Positions 52,555 to 61,713 of a stretch of 64,000 bases of DNA are shown in pieces. The notes under the pieces were generated by a model. That model was not told the DNA's origin. It searched no databases and was given only the letters and a program-made list of their open reading frames with translations. The stretch covers positions 62,001-126,000 of the forward strand of contig NZ_AUJR01000004.1 in NCBI RefSeq assembly GCF_000424325.1, given 5' to 3'. Within the stretch, counting starts at the first letter, position 1. Each line of letters begins with the position of its first letter. The stretch comes from [Clostridium] clostridioforme AGR2157. Its GTDB lineage: Bacteria > Bacillota > Clostridia > Lachnospirales > Lachnospiraceae. The position numbers and the translations under genes are program-made.

Positions 52555-53715
52555 ATGAGATATGGAAAGATAGGGGCCGGATGCCTGGCCGCGGTACTGT
52601 GCCTTGGCGCCATGCCGGTGCCGGCATTGGCAGGCACCCCGGAGTTTGCCTATACCGCTAAGCAGTGGGCTTCCCTCAGGGATAATCAGCTGGATTTTAC
52701 GGAGATAGCGGACCTGATTCATGTATACAATAACACAGTGATTCAGAACCAGCTGGAGTATGAGGATTTCCGGGGGAAGGACGCGGACGATATTGCGGAT
52801 GATTACTATGATGCTGCCGATGATATATACGGAAGCCTGGAATATCCTGATTCGTCGGATTCAGATTATGCCAGCCGCCTGTCCTCCTATTTGACCAGCC
52901 AGATTCAGGCGGATAACCTGCGGAAGCAGGGGGACGACAATGTGGAGGACGGGGACATTAAGAAGCTGGAATATGACAAGACAGAGGCAGGTCTGGTGAA
53001 GGAGGCCCAGGAACTGATGATAAGCTACTGGAGCCAGACATACAGCCTGGAGAGTCTGGAGCAGAATAAGATAAAGGCCCGGTTGTCCTATGATCAGACG
53101 CTTACCCGACTGAGCGCCGGTATGTCTACCCAGGCACAGGTGCTGGCGGCTCAGGAGGCCGTCACATCGGCGGATGCATCCCTGCTGTCGGCCCGGAGCA
53201 GTCTGGGGCGGGCAAAAGAAAATCTCTGCCTTATGCTGGGATGGACCTATGGGGCGCAGGTGGATATAGGTGATGTGCCGGAGCCGGACCTGGAGGGAAT
53301 GGCAGCCATTAATCTGGATGAGGATGTATCCAGGGGAGTGGAAAATAATTACAGCCTTAAAATACTTGAAAAGAAAATAGCCAATGCAAAAAGCGGCACC
53401 AATAAGTCAAGTCTGGAACAGAGCTTAAAGAGCCAGAAGGAGACAGCTGCCTCCAGCATAAAGAATGCCTACGAGAGCATGATGATATCTAAATCCGACT
53501 ACGAGCAGGCCCTTAATACGTATGAAATTGAGGCGGCAGCCATGGAGACGGCAGAGCGGAAAATGGCAGCCGGAACCATGACAAGGAACGATTATGTAAC
53601 GCAGCAGACCTCCTTCGCAGCAGCCCAGGTCAATGTGCGTACACAGAAGCTGGCCCTTCTCAAGGCACAGCTGGAATACCGGTGGTCGGTGGACGGACTG
53701 GCGTCCGTGTCATAG
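52555..53715 (+). CDS. TolC-like exit protein 1
   Basis: A 386-aa protein with a signal peptide (AGCLAAVLCLGAMPVPALAG, cleavage near residue 26). Two long helical repeats of the TolC/outer-membrane-efflux fold follow, about residues 130-230 and 265-385 (AGMSTQAQVLAAQEAVTSAD; AAGTMTRNDYVTQQTSFAAA). In E. coli TolC forms the outer-membrane tunnel; a monoderm has no outer membrane, so this protein may form a tunnel through the wall or act as a periplasm-like adaptor. Third gene of the operon with its own RBS, 18 bp after the pump. Confidence 0.85.
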   Translation: MRYGKIGAGCLAAVLCLGAMPVPALAGTPEFAYTAKQWASLRDNQLDFTEIADLIHVYNNTVIQNQLEYEDFRGKDADDIADDYYDAADDIYGSLEYPDSSDSDYASRLSSYLTSQIQADNLRKQGDDNVEDGDIKKLEYDKTEAGLVKEAQELMISYWSQTYSLESLEQNKIKARLSYDQTLTRLSAGMSTQAQVLAAQEAVTSADASLLSARSSLGRAKENLCLMLGWTYGAQVDIGDVPEPDLEGMAAINLDEDVSRGVENNYSLKILEKKIANAKSGTNKSSLEQSLKSQKETAASSIKNAYESMMISKSDYEQALNTYEIEAAAMETAERKMAAGTMTRNDYVTQQTSFAAAQVNVRTQKLALLKAQLEYRWSVDGLASVS

Positions 53716-53793
53716 GATGGGAGAAATTTGGAGATAGAGCAGAAATATTTAAAGTGCAGGAAAAAGGCAGGATGGAACAGAGGTGAGACAGAA

Positions 53794-55026
53794 ATGAGAA
53801 ACCGCAGTAATATAAAGGAGAGAGGCAGGAAGAAGGGAAACACAAAAAAGGCTAAAATGGTCCTTCTGGCAATGGTACTGTGCCTGTCAGGAGCCGGCGG
53901 CCGGACTACCTATGCATCCCAGGACACATCCCAGGCTGCAGCTCTGGACACATCCCAGGCCGCAGCCACCAACACATCCCGGGAAACCGCAGGGAACACA
54001 GCGGGTACCATAATCATTGAATACGGCAATCTGAGGGAACTGCTGAAACAGGGAAACCTGTCTTTAAAAGAGAGCATAGAGGACTACGAGGACAATGTAA
54101 ATGCCTACCAGGAAATATGGGATACCCTTAAGCGGGAGCAGGACAACATGGAGGATAAGGCGCAGGACATGGAAGATGAGGACAGCCAGACAGCCGGAAT
54201 CTATTCCTCCAATGCAGCCATGTTAAAAACCTCGGCCAGCCGTATATACAGCCAGCTGGATACCATGACCAGTGAAAAGAGCACCCGCAGCCTGGAAAAG
54301 TCCGTGGACACCTTTACCATGACAGCCCAGACTCTGATGAATTCCTACAACCAGATGGTGAAGAACGTGGAATACCAGGAAAAGCGGGTTGAATCCCTGC
54401 AGGCAGCCCTTGAGGCCATGGCGAGAAAGCAGGCAGCCGGTTCCGCCACCCAGGCCCGGCTGAAGGAAGCACAAAGAGGCCTGGACGCTGCCGAAATTTC
54501 GCTGGAGTCCCTAAAGCTCCAGGCCAGGCAGCTGCGCCGTCAGCTCCTTACCATGCTGGGGATTGAGGACAGCAGCCGGGTGGTGATAGGAACCGTACCG
54601 GAGCCGGATATGGCTGCCATTGAAGCCGTGGATTATGAGAGCGATAAGAACAAGGCCATGGGAAATGACAAGAGTGTGCAGAATGCCCGCCACACCTCAG
54701 CCGGCAGTACCACTGAAATCAATATCAGATTCAGGCTGGTGGATGAGGCGGAGGGGACAAAGGAGGCAGCGTTTTTGGCTTCCTACCAGAACCTCCAGGC
54801 CAGGAAAACAGCTTATGAGGCGGCCCTCACTGCCTTTCAGAGCGCCCAGCTGACCTACGAAGGACTCCAGAGAAAGCAGCAGGCCGGACTGCTGACAGGC
54901 ACGGAATACCTGGAGGGCCAGGCATCCTATCTGGAGAAAAAGGCAGAAAAAGAGACCGCCTCCATGAACCTGACGGCGGCCTATGAATCGTATTGCTGGG
55001 ATGTGAAAGGAATCAGTCATACGTGA
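53794..55026 (+). CDS. TolC-like exit protein 2
   Basis: A 410-aa protein. ATG 53794 follows GAGGTGAGA; the longer frame from 53728 lacks a ribosome site. N-terminus basic (NRSNIKERGRKKGNTKKAK) then a hydrophobic signal (MVLLAMVLCLSGAGG). After a Thr/Ser/Ala-rich stretch with the repeat DTSQAAA, the same two-repeat TolC fold appears (YEAALTAFQSAQLTYEGLQR; EYLEGQASYLEKKAEKETAS). It is a diverged paralogue of TolC-like 1. Its 3' end overlaps the convergent kinase gene by 14 bp. Confidence 0.82.
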   Translation: MRNRSNIKERGRKKGNTKKAKMVLLAMVLCLSGAGGRTTYASQDTSQAAALDTSQAAATNTSRETAGNTAGTIIIEYGNLRELLKQGNLSLKESIEDYEDNVNAYQEIWDTLKREQDNMEDKAQDMEDEDSQTAGIYSSNAAMLKTSASRIYSQLDTMTSEKSTRSLEKSVDTFTMTAQTLMNSYNQMVKNVEYQEKRVESLQAALEAMARKQAAGSATQARLKEAQRGLDAAEISLESLKLQARQLRRQLLTMLGIEDSSRVVIGTVPEPDMAAIEAVDYESDKNKAMGNDKSVQNARHTSAGSTTEINIRFRLVDEAEGTKEAAFLASYQNLQARKTAYEAALTAFQSAQLTYEGLQRKQQAGLLTGTEYLEGQASYLEKKAEKETASMNLTAAYESYCWDVKGISHT

Positions 55027-56887
55027 TATGTCTGGCAGGGATCCGAACAGTAACTTCCGTGCCCTTGCCCAGGGTGCTGGTGAAGGAGAGGCCGTAGGAT
55101 TCACCGTACAGGCTCTTCAGCCTTAAGTTGGTATTGTAGATGCCGATATGGCCGGAAAAGGCAGTGTGCCTGGGGCTGGAGGAGTCGGTACCGGCATTCA
55201 CATCATCCTTTAAAGTATCAAGTGTTTCAGGCGGTATGCCTGCCCCATCGTCAGAGATGATGAATATAATATCATCCCCCTCTGGCCAGCCGGTGAGCAG
55301 GATGCTGCCTTTTTTTTCTTCCTTCATCATGATTCCGTGAAGGAAGGCATTTTCCACAATGGGCTGGAAGGTTAGCTTGGGGATAGTGTACTCACAGAGT
55401 TCTTCCGGCACATCCACCACAAAGACCACGCAATTGTCATAACGCATGTTCTGGAGACGCACATAGAGGCTTACATGCTCCAGCTCCTTCTCAATGGAGT
55501 TCATCAGCTCCCTGCGGCTCAGAGTCAGCTTATAAAAACGGGACAGGCTCTGGACCGCCTCCGTTACTTTTTCGCTCTGGCCGGTCTGGGACAGCCAGTT
55601 AATCATATCCAGTGTATTATAGAGAAAATGCGGATTAATCTGGGCCTGGAGGGCGCGGAATTCCGCCATCCGAAGCTCATCCGAAGCCTTTTTCTGGCTG
55701 TCCATCAGGGTGATGATTTCTTCTGTCATGTAGTTGTAGGTATCGGACAGTACGCCAATCTCGTCGCACCCCGTGTCAGCCACATCCATGGGCTGGGGCA
55801 GGCCTGTGCGCACAGTTTCCATCTGCAGGGCCACGCCTATGATGCGGTCCGCAATGGAGCCCGACAGGCGGAAGGCCGTGTACAGGGCCAGGGCAGTGAA
55901 CAGCAGGTAAATCAGGGCAAAATGCATCATCAGCGCCCTGCCTGCATCTCCGATATGGAGGGAAGGGATAATGGACATCATGTACCAGTCCGTGTCCGCG
56001 ATGGGAAAATAGGCAACATAGGCAGAGCCGCCCGGATAGGAAACAAGGGAAAACGTCTTTTCCTTTCCCACCCGCCGCTCCAGATCCGAGCGGGGGATGA
56101 AGTATTTCCCGGCCAGGTCCATATCTGAGGCGGAAACGATCACATCCCGCTCATTTACCAGGAAGGCAGCCTCGTCCGTGACAGTGGCGTCATTGCGCAG
56201 CACCATGTCAAAGGCCGGCCTGGACAGATACAGGGCCACATAGGCGGAGGCGTTTTCAATGTCGGACACAGTGCTGCCGTCGTGGGTATAAGGGATTCGG
56301 GTAATGTAGGCCAGCTTTCCGTTCTTCTCTGTCTCGTCCGGTGTCAGGTACAGTTCCGGGCACAGCAGGCGTGCCTGCTCCGAAGTGCTGTAGATGCCGT
56401 ACCAGCTGCTGCTGCTAATTGAGGATACCGGGTTAAACAGGGCATTCCCGATCTTGTTGTACTGCATCAGATCTCCATATACGCTGTCATCATAATAAAT
56501 CTTCACATCCGTAATCATGGAATGGTCCGTAATGCTCTGCACCAGGTGGAACAGGCTGTTCATCCGGGAGGTGGAGATATCCTGGGTATTGGCCTCTGAT
56601 CTGGGGACCTGGAACAGATCCTGTATCATCATGGCGCCGGTGATGGTGTCAGAGGCGTGTCCAACATGGGAAATGAGGTTCTCAATGGAGGTCACGGTCT
56701 GGGCGGACAGAGCCTGCTCCGAGCGGATGCTGTCATCCATGACAATGCCGTAAATGCGCAGGTAAAGAAAGCCTGACAGTACGGCGGTGGGCAGCAGTAC
56801 CAGGATGATGTGGGATATGACAAGCTTTGTCTTCAGACGCATGTCATATGTATAATGGTGAATCAGCTTTGAGAACGGGTTTTTCAT
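55013..56887 (-). CDS. YesM-type sensor histidine kinase 2
   Basis: A 624-aa kinase with span 1 (LVISHIILVLLPTAVLSGFL), a large dCache-like outer sensor of about 250 residues, span 2 (ALMMHFALIYLLFTALALYT), HAMP, the block QINPHFLYNTLDMINWLSQ with phospho-acceptor H420, and HATPase (PIVENAFLHGIM, GHIGIYNTNLRLKSLYG). It overlaps the regulator gene by four bases (ATGA). The sensor domain size suits a solute or peptide ligand. Targets unknown; the nearest candidate is the RND/TolC operon downstream. Confidence 0.92.
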   Translation of the reverse strand: MKNPFSKLIHHYTYDMRLKTKLVISHIILVLLPTAVLSGFLYLRIYGIVMDDSIRSEQALSAQTVTSIENLISHVGHASDTITGAMMIQDLFQVPRSEANTQDISTSRMNSLFHLVQSITDHSMITDVKIYYDDSVYGDLMQYNKIGNALFNPVSSISSSSWYGIYSTSEQARLLCPELYLTPDETEKNGKLAYITRIPYTHDGSTVSDIENASAYVALYLSRPAFDMVLRNDATVTDEAAFLVNERDVIVSASDMDLAGKYFIPRSDLERRVGKEKTFSLVSYPGGSAYVAYFPIADTDWYMMSIIPSLHIGDAGRALMMHFALIYLLFTALALYTAFRLSGSIADRIIGVALQMETVRTGLPQPMDVADTGCDEIGVLSDTYNYMTEEIITLMDSQKKASDELRMAEFRALQAQINPHFLYNTLDMINWLSQTGQSEKVTEAVQSLSRFYKLTLSRRELMNSIEKELEHVSLYVRLQNMRYDNCVVFVVDVPEELCEYTIPKLTFQPIVENAFLHGIMMKEEKKGSILLTGWPEGDDIIFIISDDGAGIPPETLDTLKDDVNAGTDSSSPRHTAFSGHIGIYNTNLRLKSLYGESYGLSFTSTLGKGTEVTVRIPARHITYD

Positions 56888-58440
56888 GCAAGCATTTTCT
56901 CCCTGTATTCAGAAGGGGACAGGCCCACGATTTTCTTAAAGGTCTTGCTGTAGTAATTGCCGTCGCTGTATCCTACCTTGGAGGAAATATCGGCAATCTT
57001 GTATCTGGGGTCGCTTAAGAACTGCTTGGACATCTTGATGCGGTAATCCGTCAGATACTGGTTTAAGGTCTGGCCTGTTTCATTTTTAAAAATTGTACAT
57101 GCGTAGCTGGACGAAAGGCGGACGTACTCACTGACATCCGGCACGGAAAGGGATGGGTCCGCATAGTTCTTATGGATGTATTCCTTAATCTGGAATACCA
57201 CCGGATTTCCCACGCTGTTTCCCCGCAGTCGCTCAAAGAACAGGCGCACCTTGGCCGCCAGCAGATCATTGAGCTCCCTCAGTATGGTGCAGTTCATGAC
57301 CCCTTCCCAGATGGATTCAGACTCCAGTCCTTCCTTCTGCCACAGGGAGATATAGCTTCCCAGGCCGTGTTCGTCCAGCTTGCTGAAATACTTATAATAG
57401 ATATCCTTTACCTGGCTGGGGCCAATCAAGTCGTTTGGCACAAAGGATTCATACAGCCGCCTGACGATGTCCATGGCTTCCTCCTCCTGCTTTTCGGACA
57501 AGGCCATGGAAAATTCCAGAAGGAGGTCTGCCGGCGGCCGGAATACGGCCGTTTCCATGTTGTGGGCCAGTATGAATCCATAGTCATGGAAAAATGCCTC
57601 CTTCAGATGTTCACTGGCTTCCTGGTAAGATATATGTGCGCGGTCCATACCGCTTACAACCGGGCCAAGGGAAATGAAAAAAGGGCATACCTGTATAAGC
57701 TTTTGGGCCAGGAGCCCGGCGCAGTCGTACAGGGTCCTGTCCGAGGGACGCTCCGGGGAGTGGAGGAAAACAATGATGCGGTGGTCACCTCTTAGGACAT
57801 AGGCCTGGGATATGCCCATAGATGTGAGATGGTCCACAAAATAATCCCTGATTCCGTCCATCTGTTCCTCCGGCAGTGCGGATAAGGGAGTGACACAGTC
57901 AATGATAATGCAGCAGAAGCAGGTGGTATGGGTGATGGAAAGGCCCAGGTCGGCTGCGAGCTGTCCTGCCCTGACAAGGCTCTCCTCCCCTGGCTGGGAC
58001 AGCAGGAGGCTCAGATGGCCCAGCTGTTCCTTTTCCTGAAGCCTTGCTGCTGCCTGGCTCATTTTCTCGTTCCTGCTGCTATCCACTGCCTCCTTTATGG
58101 CTGAGGCCAGTTCCTCCATGTCAAGGGGTTTTTCCACATATCCCAGCGCCTTCAGCTTGATGGCGGCTTTTAAGTATTCCTTGTCAGAATAAGCGCTCAT
58201 AAAGATGATGGAGGTTGTGGGCAGCTCCTTTAAAATCCGTTCCGCCATCTGGACACCGTTCATCCTGGGCATCCGCACGTCCGTGAGCACAATATCCGGG
58301 TGTTCCTCAAGGGCGGTCTTAAGGCCGTGTATGCCGTCGTCCTCCAGCAGCACACGGCTGATGCCAAGGCTCTTCAGGCTCAGGCTGTCCCGGATTCCCT
58401 CCCGGGTCAGTTTCTCATCATCAACAATCAGAAGTTTCAT
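56884..58440 (-). CDS. YesN-type AraC response regulator 2
   Basis: A 518-aa regulator, full length: receiver with phospho-acceptor D54 (IVLTDVRMPRMNG), a central linker of about 270 residues, and two C-terminal AraC helix-turn-helices (LSVPDVSEYVRLSSSYACTI; IADISSKVGYSDGNYYSKTF). Unlike the homologue at 27251 it has no frameshift, which helps show that that one is damaged. It precedes and overlaps its kinase gene on the minus strand. Confidence 0.93.
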   Translation of the reverse strand: MKLLIVDDEKLTREGIRDSLSLKSLGISRVLLEDDGIHGLKTALEEHPDIVLTDVRMPRMNGVQMAERILKELPTTSIIFMSAYSDKEYLKAAIKLKALGYVEKPLDMEELASAIKEAVDSSRNEKMSQAAARLQEKEQLGHLSLLLSQPGEESLVRAGQLAADLGLSITHTTCFCCIIIDCVTPLSALPEEQMDGIRDYFVDHLTSMGISQAYVLRGDHRIIVFLHSPERPSDRTLYDCAGLLAQKLIQVCPFFISLGPVVSGMDRAHISYQEASEHLKEAFFHDYGFILAHNMETAVFRPPADLLLEFSMALSEKQEEEAMDIVRRLYESFVPNDLIGPSQVKDIYYKYFSKLDEHGLGSYISLWQKEGLESESIWEGVMNCTILRELNDLLAAKVRLFFERLRGNSVGNPVVFQIKEYIHKNYADPSLSVPDVSEYVRLSSSYACTIFKNETGQTLNQYLTDYRIKMSKQFLSDPRYKIADISSKVGYSDGNYYSKTFKKIVGLSPSEYREKMLA

Positions 58441-58686
58441 CTATTATCATCCATCCTTTTCTTAAAGGCAGTAATTTGTATACAATAATCAATACCAATA
58501 CAACTATTGTATCAAGAAATCATAAATTTGCAACGTAAATGGACAAAATACGACATTAGGTATATACTGGAAAAAAAGGTGCTGAGAAGGCAGCGGCTGA
58601 TGTGGTGAAGGAGCGGGGCAGGCATCGGAGGTAAGGTCATCGGCCTGGGACTTCCGGACCAGATTTAAAAGATATAAGGATAATAT

Positions 58687-58854
58687 ATGAAAATATTCCA
58701 TGAGATAGAAAAATATTACCATGGAAATCCATCACCTGAATGTGGTATTATAAATATGTCGGAAGACAAACAAAAGATAACGTTAGCGGGCATTGTCAGA
58801 TGCGGACTTATCGGCAAGTACCATCCCCAAGTATCTGGCATTGATACTAAATAA
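58687..58854 (+). CDS. 55-aa ORF upstream of the HPr-like gene
   Basis: Encodes MKIFHEIEKYYHGNPSPECG, then NMSEDKQKITLAGIVRCGLI and a short tail. AAGGA lies seven bases before the ATG. Soluble, with two cysteines; no family known. It ends 23 bp before the HPr-like gene, so the two could be cotranscribed. AT-rich codon use differs slightly from the neighbours. Moderate-to-low confidence. Confidence 0.4.
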   Translation: MKIFHEIEKYYHGNPSPECGIINMSEDKQKITLAGIVRCGLIGKYHPQVSGIDTK

Positions 58855-58877
58855 AATACCATACGGAGGTGAACAAC

Positions 58878-59105
58878 ATGAAACGTATCCTTCTTAAGTT
58901 TGACCAGGCAGACCAGATTATTAATTTTGTAAGAATCATGAACCGTTTTGAGTACGATGCAGATGTGAAATGCGGCAGCCGTATGGTTGATGCAAAGTCT
59001 ATTGTAGGTGTATTATCACTGGCAAAGTACAAGACTGTAGAGCTGATTCTTCACACAGATGACTGTGACCAGCTGATGGAGGAAATCGCTCCGTTTGCAG
59101 CATAG
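58878..59105 (+). CDS. HPr-like phosphocarrier paralogue without the active-site histidine
   Basis: A 75-aa protein with AGGAGG before ATG 58878. The C-terminal two-thirds match HPr: VDAKSIVGVLSLAK places Ser41 where HPr has regulatory Ser46. The N-terminal active-site block (G-x-H-A-R-P in HPr) is replaced by DQADQIINFVRI, so the phosphotransfer histidine is absent. That is the condition of Crh in Bacillus, which takes part in carbon catabolite regulation with CcpA. Whether this protein is phosphorylated by HPr kinase is unknown. Followed by a strong terminator. Confidence 0.82.
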   Translation: MKRILLKFDQADQIINFVRIMNRFEYDADVKCGSRMVDAKSIVGVLSLAKYKTVELILHTDDCDQLMEEIAPFAA

Positions 59106-59147
59106 TCAGACAGCAGATACACTTTCCTTGATTTCTACATGCATCAT

Positions 59148-59190
59148 GAACCGGGCCTGCAGCAGGTGTGCTGTGTCCCGGTTCTTTTGT
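59148..59190 (+). terminator. Terminator of the HPr-like gene
   Basis: GAACCGGG pairs with CCCGGTTC around a 21-base loop containing an inner CTGCAG; TTTTGTGTTTTC follows. Confidence 0.85.
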
Positions 59191-59518
59191 GTTTTCTTTT
59201 TTCTTACCTGTTTCCTTTAAGGAGAAGCTGTCAATGATGTTGTTCATGCTCCAGGTTATTGGCTATGTCTGTAAGGGACAATTCAGCAAGGGTGATTGTG
59301 ATGCCCTACGGCGGTTCCGCTTTTCCGGTTTTTGCTGGGAACGGGAATGCAGAAACCGGCGAGGGGAAGGATAGCTGACATGGTTGAAGAGCAGACTCTT
59401 TCTTTGTGGGTTCTCCCCTTTTAAAATAGGCTTTCCGATGCTATACTTAAATCAGAGCATGTTAAAAGCGTATCGTGCCGGTGGATCGTACCGGACGGAA
59501 AGGAGCGGTATTATACCT
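59191..59518 (+). other. Region before the AmmeMemoRadiSam remnant
   Basis: About 330 bp. A 68-codon frame overlaps it but is Phe/Cys-rich and improbable. Around 59440-59450 TATACT-like bases (ATGCTATACTTAAATC) could be a -10 box for the following gene, with AAAGGAGCGG as its ribosome site at 59499-59508. Nothing else recognised. Confidence 0.4.
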
Positions 59519-60023
59519 GTGGTTGCAGGAATCATGGTGCCACATCCGCCTTTGATTGTGCCGGATGTGGGCGGAGGAAGGTCTGCAGGAAGAAATGCTT
59601 CAAACAAGGGCGGGAGTTTTTGTATCTATCCACAAGGGCGGCGCTTTGCGGGGATGCATCGGGACTATATCGCCGGTTTGCAGGAATGTTGCGGAGGAAA
59701 TCATACAGAACGCAGTGAGTGCAGGCATCCATGACCCCAGGTTCCCGTCAGTCCGCAAGGAGGAGCTGTCTTTACTTGAATACAGCGTGGATGTGCTGGG
59801 GGAGACAGAGAAGATTCGGGGTGAGGACCAGCTGGACCCACTGCGTTACGGCGTCATTGTCACCAAGGGCAGGAAGCGGGGACTGCTGCTTCCCAATCTG
59901 GAGGGAGTGGACACGGTGGGGGAACAATTGTCCATCGCCAGGCAAAAGGCGGGGATACGCGAGGATGAGACGGATGTGCAGCTGGAACGTTTTGAGGTCA
60001 TCCGTCATGGTGCAAAGTCATGA
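59519..60023 (+). pseudogene. AmmeMemoRadiSam AmrB-AmrA gene with internal deletion
   Basis: The frame opens with [20 protein letters not shown], the first residues of a Memo-like (AmrB) domain, and then changes frame within about 59560-59582 to [18 protein letters not shown], the start of the AMMECR1 (AmrA) domain, which runs complete to 60023 ([40 protein letters not shown]). Intact relatives have about 280 residues of Memo and linker between these points. The deletion is out of frame, so only AMMECR1, from an internal GTG, could still be made. The radical SAM partner follows, overlapping by four bases. Confidence 0.82.
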
Positions 60024-61579
60024 GGGCTGTGTGCGGGGGATGCATGAACCGGTGCAGCCTGGAAGAAGGGCAGACCGGCATGTGCCGGGCCAGGAAGAAT
60101 ACAGGCGGCGCGGTGATTCCTGTTAACTACGGGAAAATCACGTCCATGGCCCTGGACCCTATAGAGAAAAAGCCGTTAAGACGGTTCCTGCCCGGCTCTG
60201 TCATATTGTCGGTGGGAAGCTTTGGGTGCAATCTGAGATGTCCCTTCTGCCAGAATCATGAGATATCCATGGCAGGGGAGGGAGATTCCCACGCAGTGTC
60301 CGTAAGTCCTGAGGAGCTGGCCCAAAAGGCCGCAGAGCTTAGAAAAAAGGGGAATATTGGCGTTGCCTATACCTATAATGAGCCCCTGGTGGGCTGGGAG
60401 TATATCAGGGATACAGGGCGCCTTGTGAGACAAGCAGGGATGAAAAATGTAATCGTCACCAACGGAAGCGTATCTGACCAGGTGCTGGATGAAATCCTGC
60501 CTGTGGCAGACGCCATGAACATTGATTTAAAAGGATTTACAGAGAATTATTACAGGAAGCTGGGCGGTGACCTTGAGACTGTAAAGCATTTTATCACACG
60601 GTCCAGCCGCGAATGCCATGTGGAGCTGACCACTCTTATCGTACCAGGGGAAAATGACTCGGATGAGGAGATGAGGGAGATGGCAGGCTGGAAATGGAGG
60701 TGCAGGATGGATTTCAGATACGAGACAGTGATTCCCAATGATGATCTGCCCTTTCGGATGTTCATATTCGAGGGAAGGGATGGAAATTACCGGGTCAGCA
60801 AGCATTGGCACCAGTCTGTGGAACTGTTCCTTGTGTTGGAGGGAACGTTGGATTTCTTCATCAATTCCAGGCAGTACACATTGAAGCCCAATGATTTTGT
60901 CATTGTGAATCCCAATGAAATCCATTCCATTGAATGCCCTGCCCCCAATATTACCATTGTCCTCCAGATTCCAATGAAATCCTTTGAGGGATATATGAGT
61001 GATGAGTCCTGCATCACCTTTGCGGATAAGGGAGAGAATCAAAAGGCCAGGCTGGTGTCCCTGGTCACTGCCATGTACCGGACTTATGAGCAAAGGGAAT
61101 TCGGCTATCTCCTGAAGGTAAAGAGCCAGTTCATGGAGTTCCTCTATCTGATTGTTACAGAATTCAGGATTGAGCAGATCGATAAGGTCCAGGTGCGGCA
61201 AAAACGTCATTTGGATAAGCTGTCTCAGGTAACCCAATATATGAAGGAGAATTATGACAAGGAACTGAGTCTGGAAATGGTTGCGTCCAGGTTTGGATTT
61301 ACACCCTCCTATCTCTCCCATATGTTCAGGGAATATGCTCAGATCGGATACCGCACATACCTGATGGATTTGAGGGTAAAGTATGCCATGCGGGAATTAC
61401 TGAATTCGGACCGTTATGTGGGGGACATTGCTCTGGACCATGGGTTTGCCGATGCAAGGGCATTTGCCAAGGCCTTTAAAAAGCGGTACGGCTGTCTGCC
61501 CAGCCAGTACCGGAAGCAGATGAATCAGAAGCAGGTGAATCAAAAACAGATAAACCGCAAGTCATTGCCAGATGAATAA
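60020..61579 (+). CDS. AmrS radical SAM protein fused in frame to an AraC regulator
   Basis: A 519-aa chimera. Residues 1-about 225 are the AmmeMemoRadiSam radical SAM enzyme: an N-terminal Cys pair ([18 protein letters not shown]) and the cluster motif CNLRCPFC near residue 71. It stops at MREMAGW, where intact AmrS has about 55 more residues. From residue about 229 the protein is an AraC regulator: cupin-like sensor ([20 protein letters not shown]) and two C-terminal helix-turn-helices ([40 protein letters not shown]). GGAGGTG precedes the internal ATG 60707, the native AraC start (290 aa). A deletion joined the two genes. Confidence 0.85.
   Translation: MRAVCGGCMNRCSLEEGQTGMCRARKNTGGAVIPVNYGKITSMALDPIEKKPLRRFLPGSVILSVGSFGCNLRCPFCQNHEISMAGEGDSHAVSVSPEELAQKAAELRKKGNIGVAYTYNEPLVGWEYIRDTGRLVRQAGMKNVIVTNGSVSDQVLDEILPVADAMNIDLKGFTENYYRKLGGDLETVKHFITRSSRECHVELTTLIVPGENDSDEEMREMAGWKWRCRMDFRYETVIPNDDLPFRMFIFEGRDGNYRVSKHWHQSVELFLVLEGTLDFFINSRQYTLKPNDFVIVNPNEIHSIECPAPNITIVLQIPMKSFEGYMSDESCITFADKGENQKARLVSLVTAMYRTYEQREFGYLLKVKSQFMEFLYLIVTEFRIEQIDKVQVRQKRHLDKLSQVTQYMKENYDKELSLEMVASRFGFTPSYLSHMFREYAQIGYRTYLMDLRVKYAMRELLNSDRYVGDIALDHGFADARAFAKAFKKRYGCLPSQYRKQMNQKQVNQKQINRKSLPDE
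60707..61579 (+). CDS. AraC-family regulator (native start inside the fusion)
   Basis: The ATG at 60707 is preceded by TGGAGGTGCAGG, giving a stand-alone 290-aa protein that begins [20 protein letters not shown]. This is a normal full-length AraC regulator with cupin sensor and DNA-binding domain. It is likely still made separately, and to control the DUF4867/isomerase/kinase operon 130 bp downstream. The same DNA is also read in frame as the C-terminal part of the fusion at 60020. Confidence 0.75.
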   Translation: MDFRYETVIPNDDLPFRMFIFEGRDGNYRVSKHWHQSVELFLVLEGTLDFFINSRQYTLKPNDFVIVNPNEIHSIECPAPNITIVLQIPMKSFEGYMSDESCITFADKGENQKARLVSLVTAMYRTYEQREFGYLLKVKSQFMEFLYLIVTEFRIEQIDKVQVRQKRHLDKLSQVTQYMKENYDKELSLEMVASRFGFTPSYLSHMFREYAQIGYRTYLMDLRVKYAMRELLNSDRYVGDIALDHGFADARAFAKAFKKRYGCLPSQYRKQMNQKQVNQKQINRKSLPDE

Positions 61580-61592
61580 AGATCGCAAAAAA

Positions 61593-61630
61593 GTGCTGTT
61601 AGTTCGTAAAATAACAGCACGTTTTTTTTG
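61593..61630 (+). terminator. Terminator of the AraC gene
   Basis: GTGCTGTTA pairs with TAACAGCAC around a ten-base loop and is followed by eight Ts. Confidence 0.92.
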
Positions 61631-61713
61631 CCTGTTTATATTATAATGGATACCAGAGAAAACAGGCCGGTGCGGATGGAAAAACGCACGGCCCGATATA
61701 AGGAGGTATGAAC

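Noticed and set aside
59168-59374. 68-codon frame after the HPr-like gene
   Set aside because: It begins within a terminator stem, and the protein is Phe/Cys/Arg-rich without a ribosome site.
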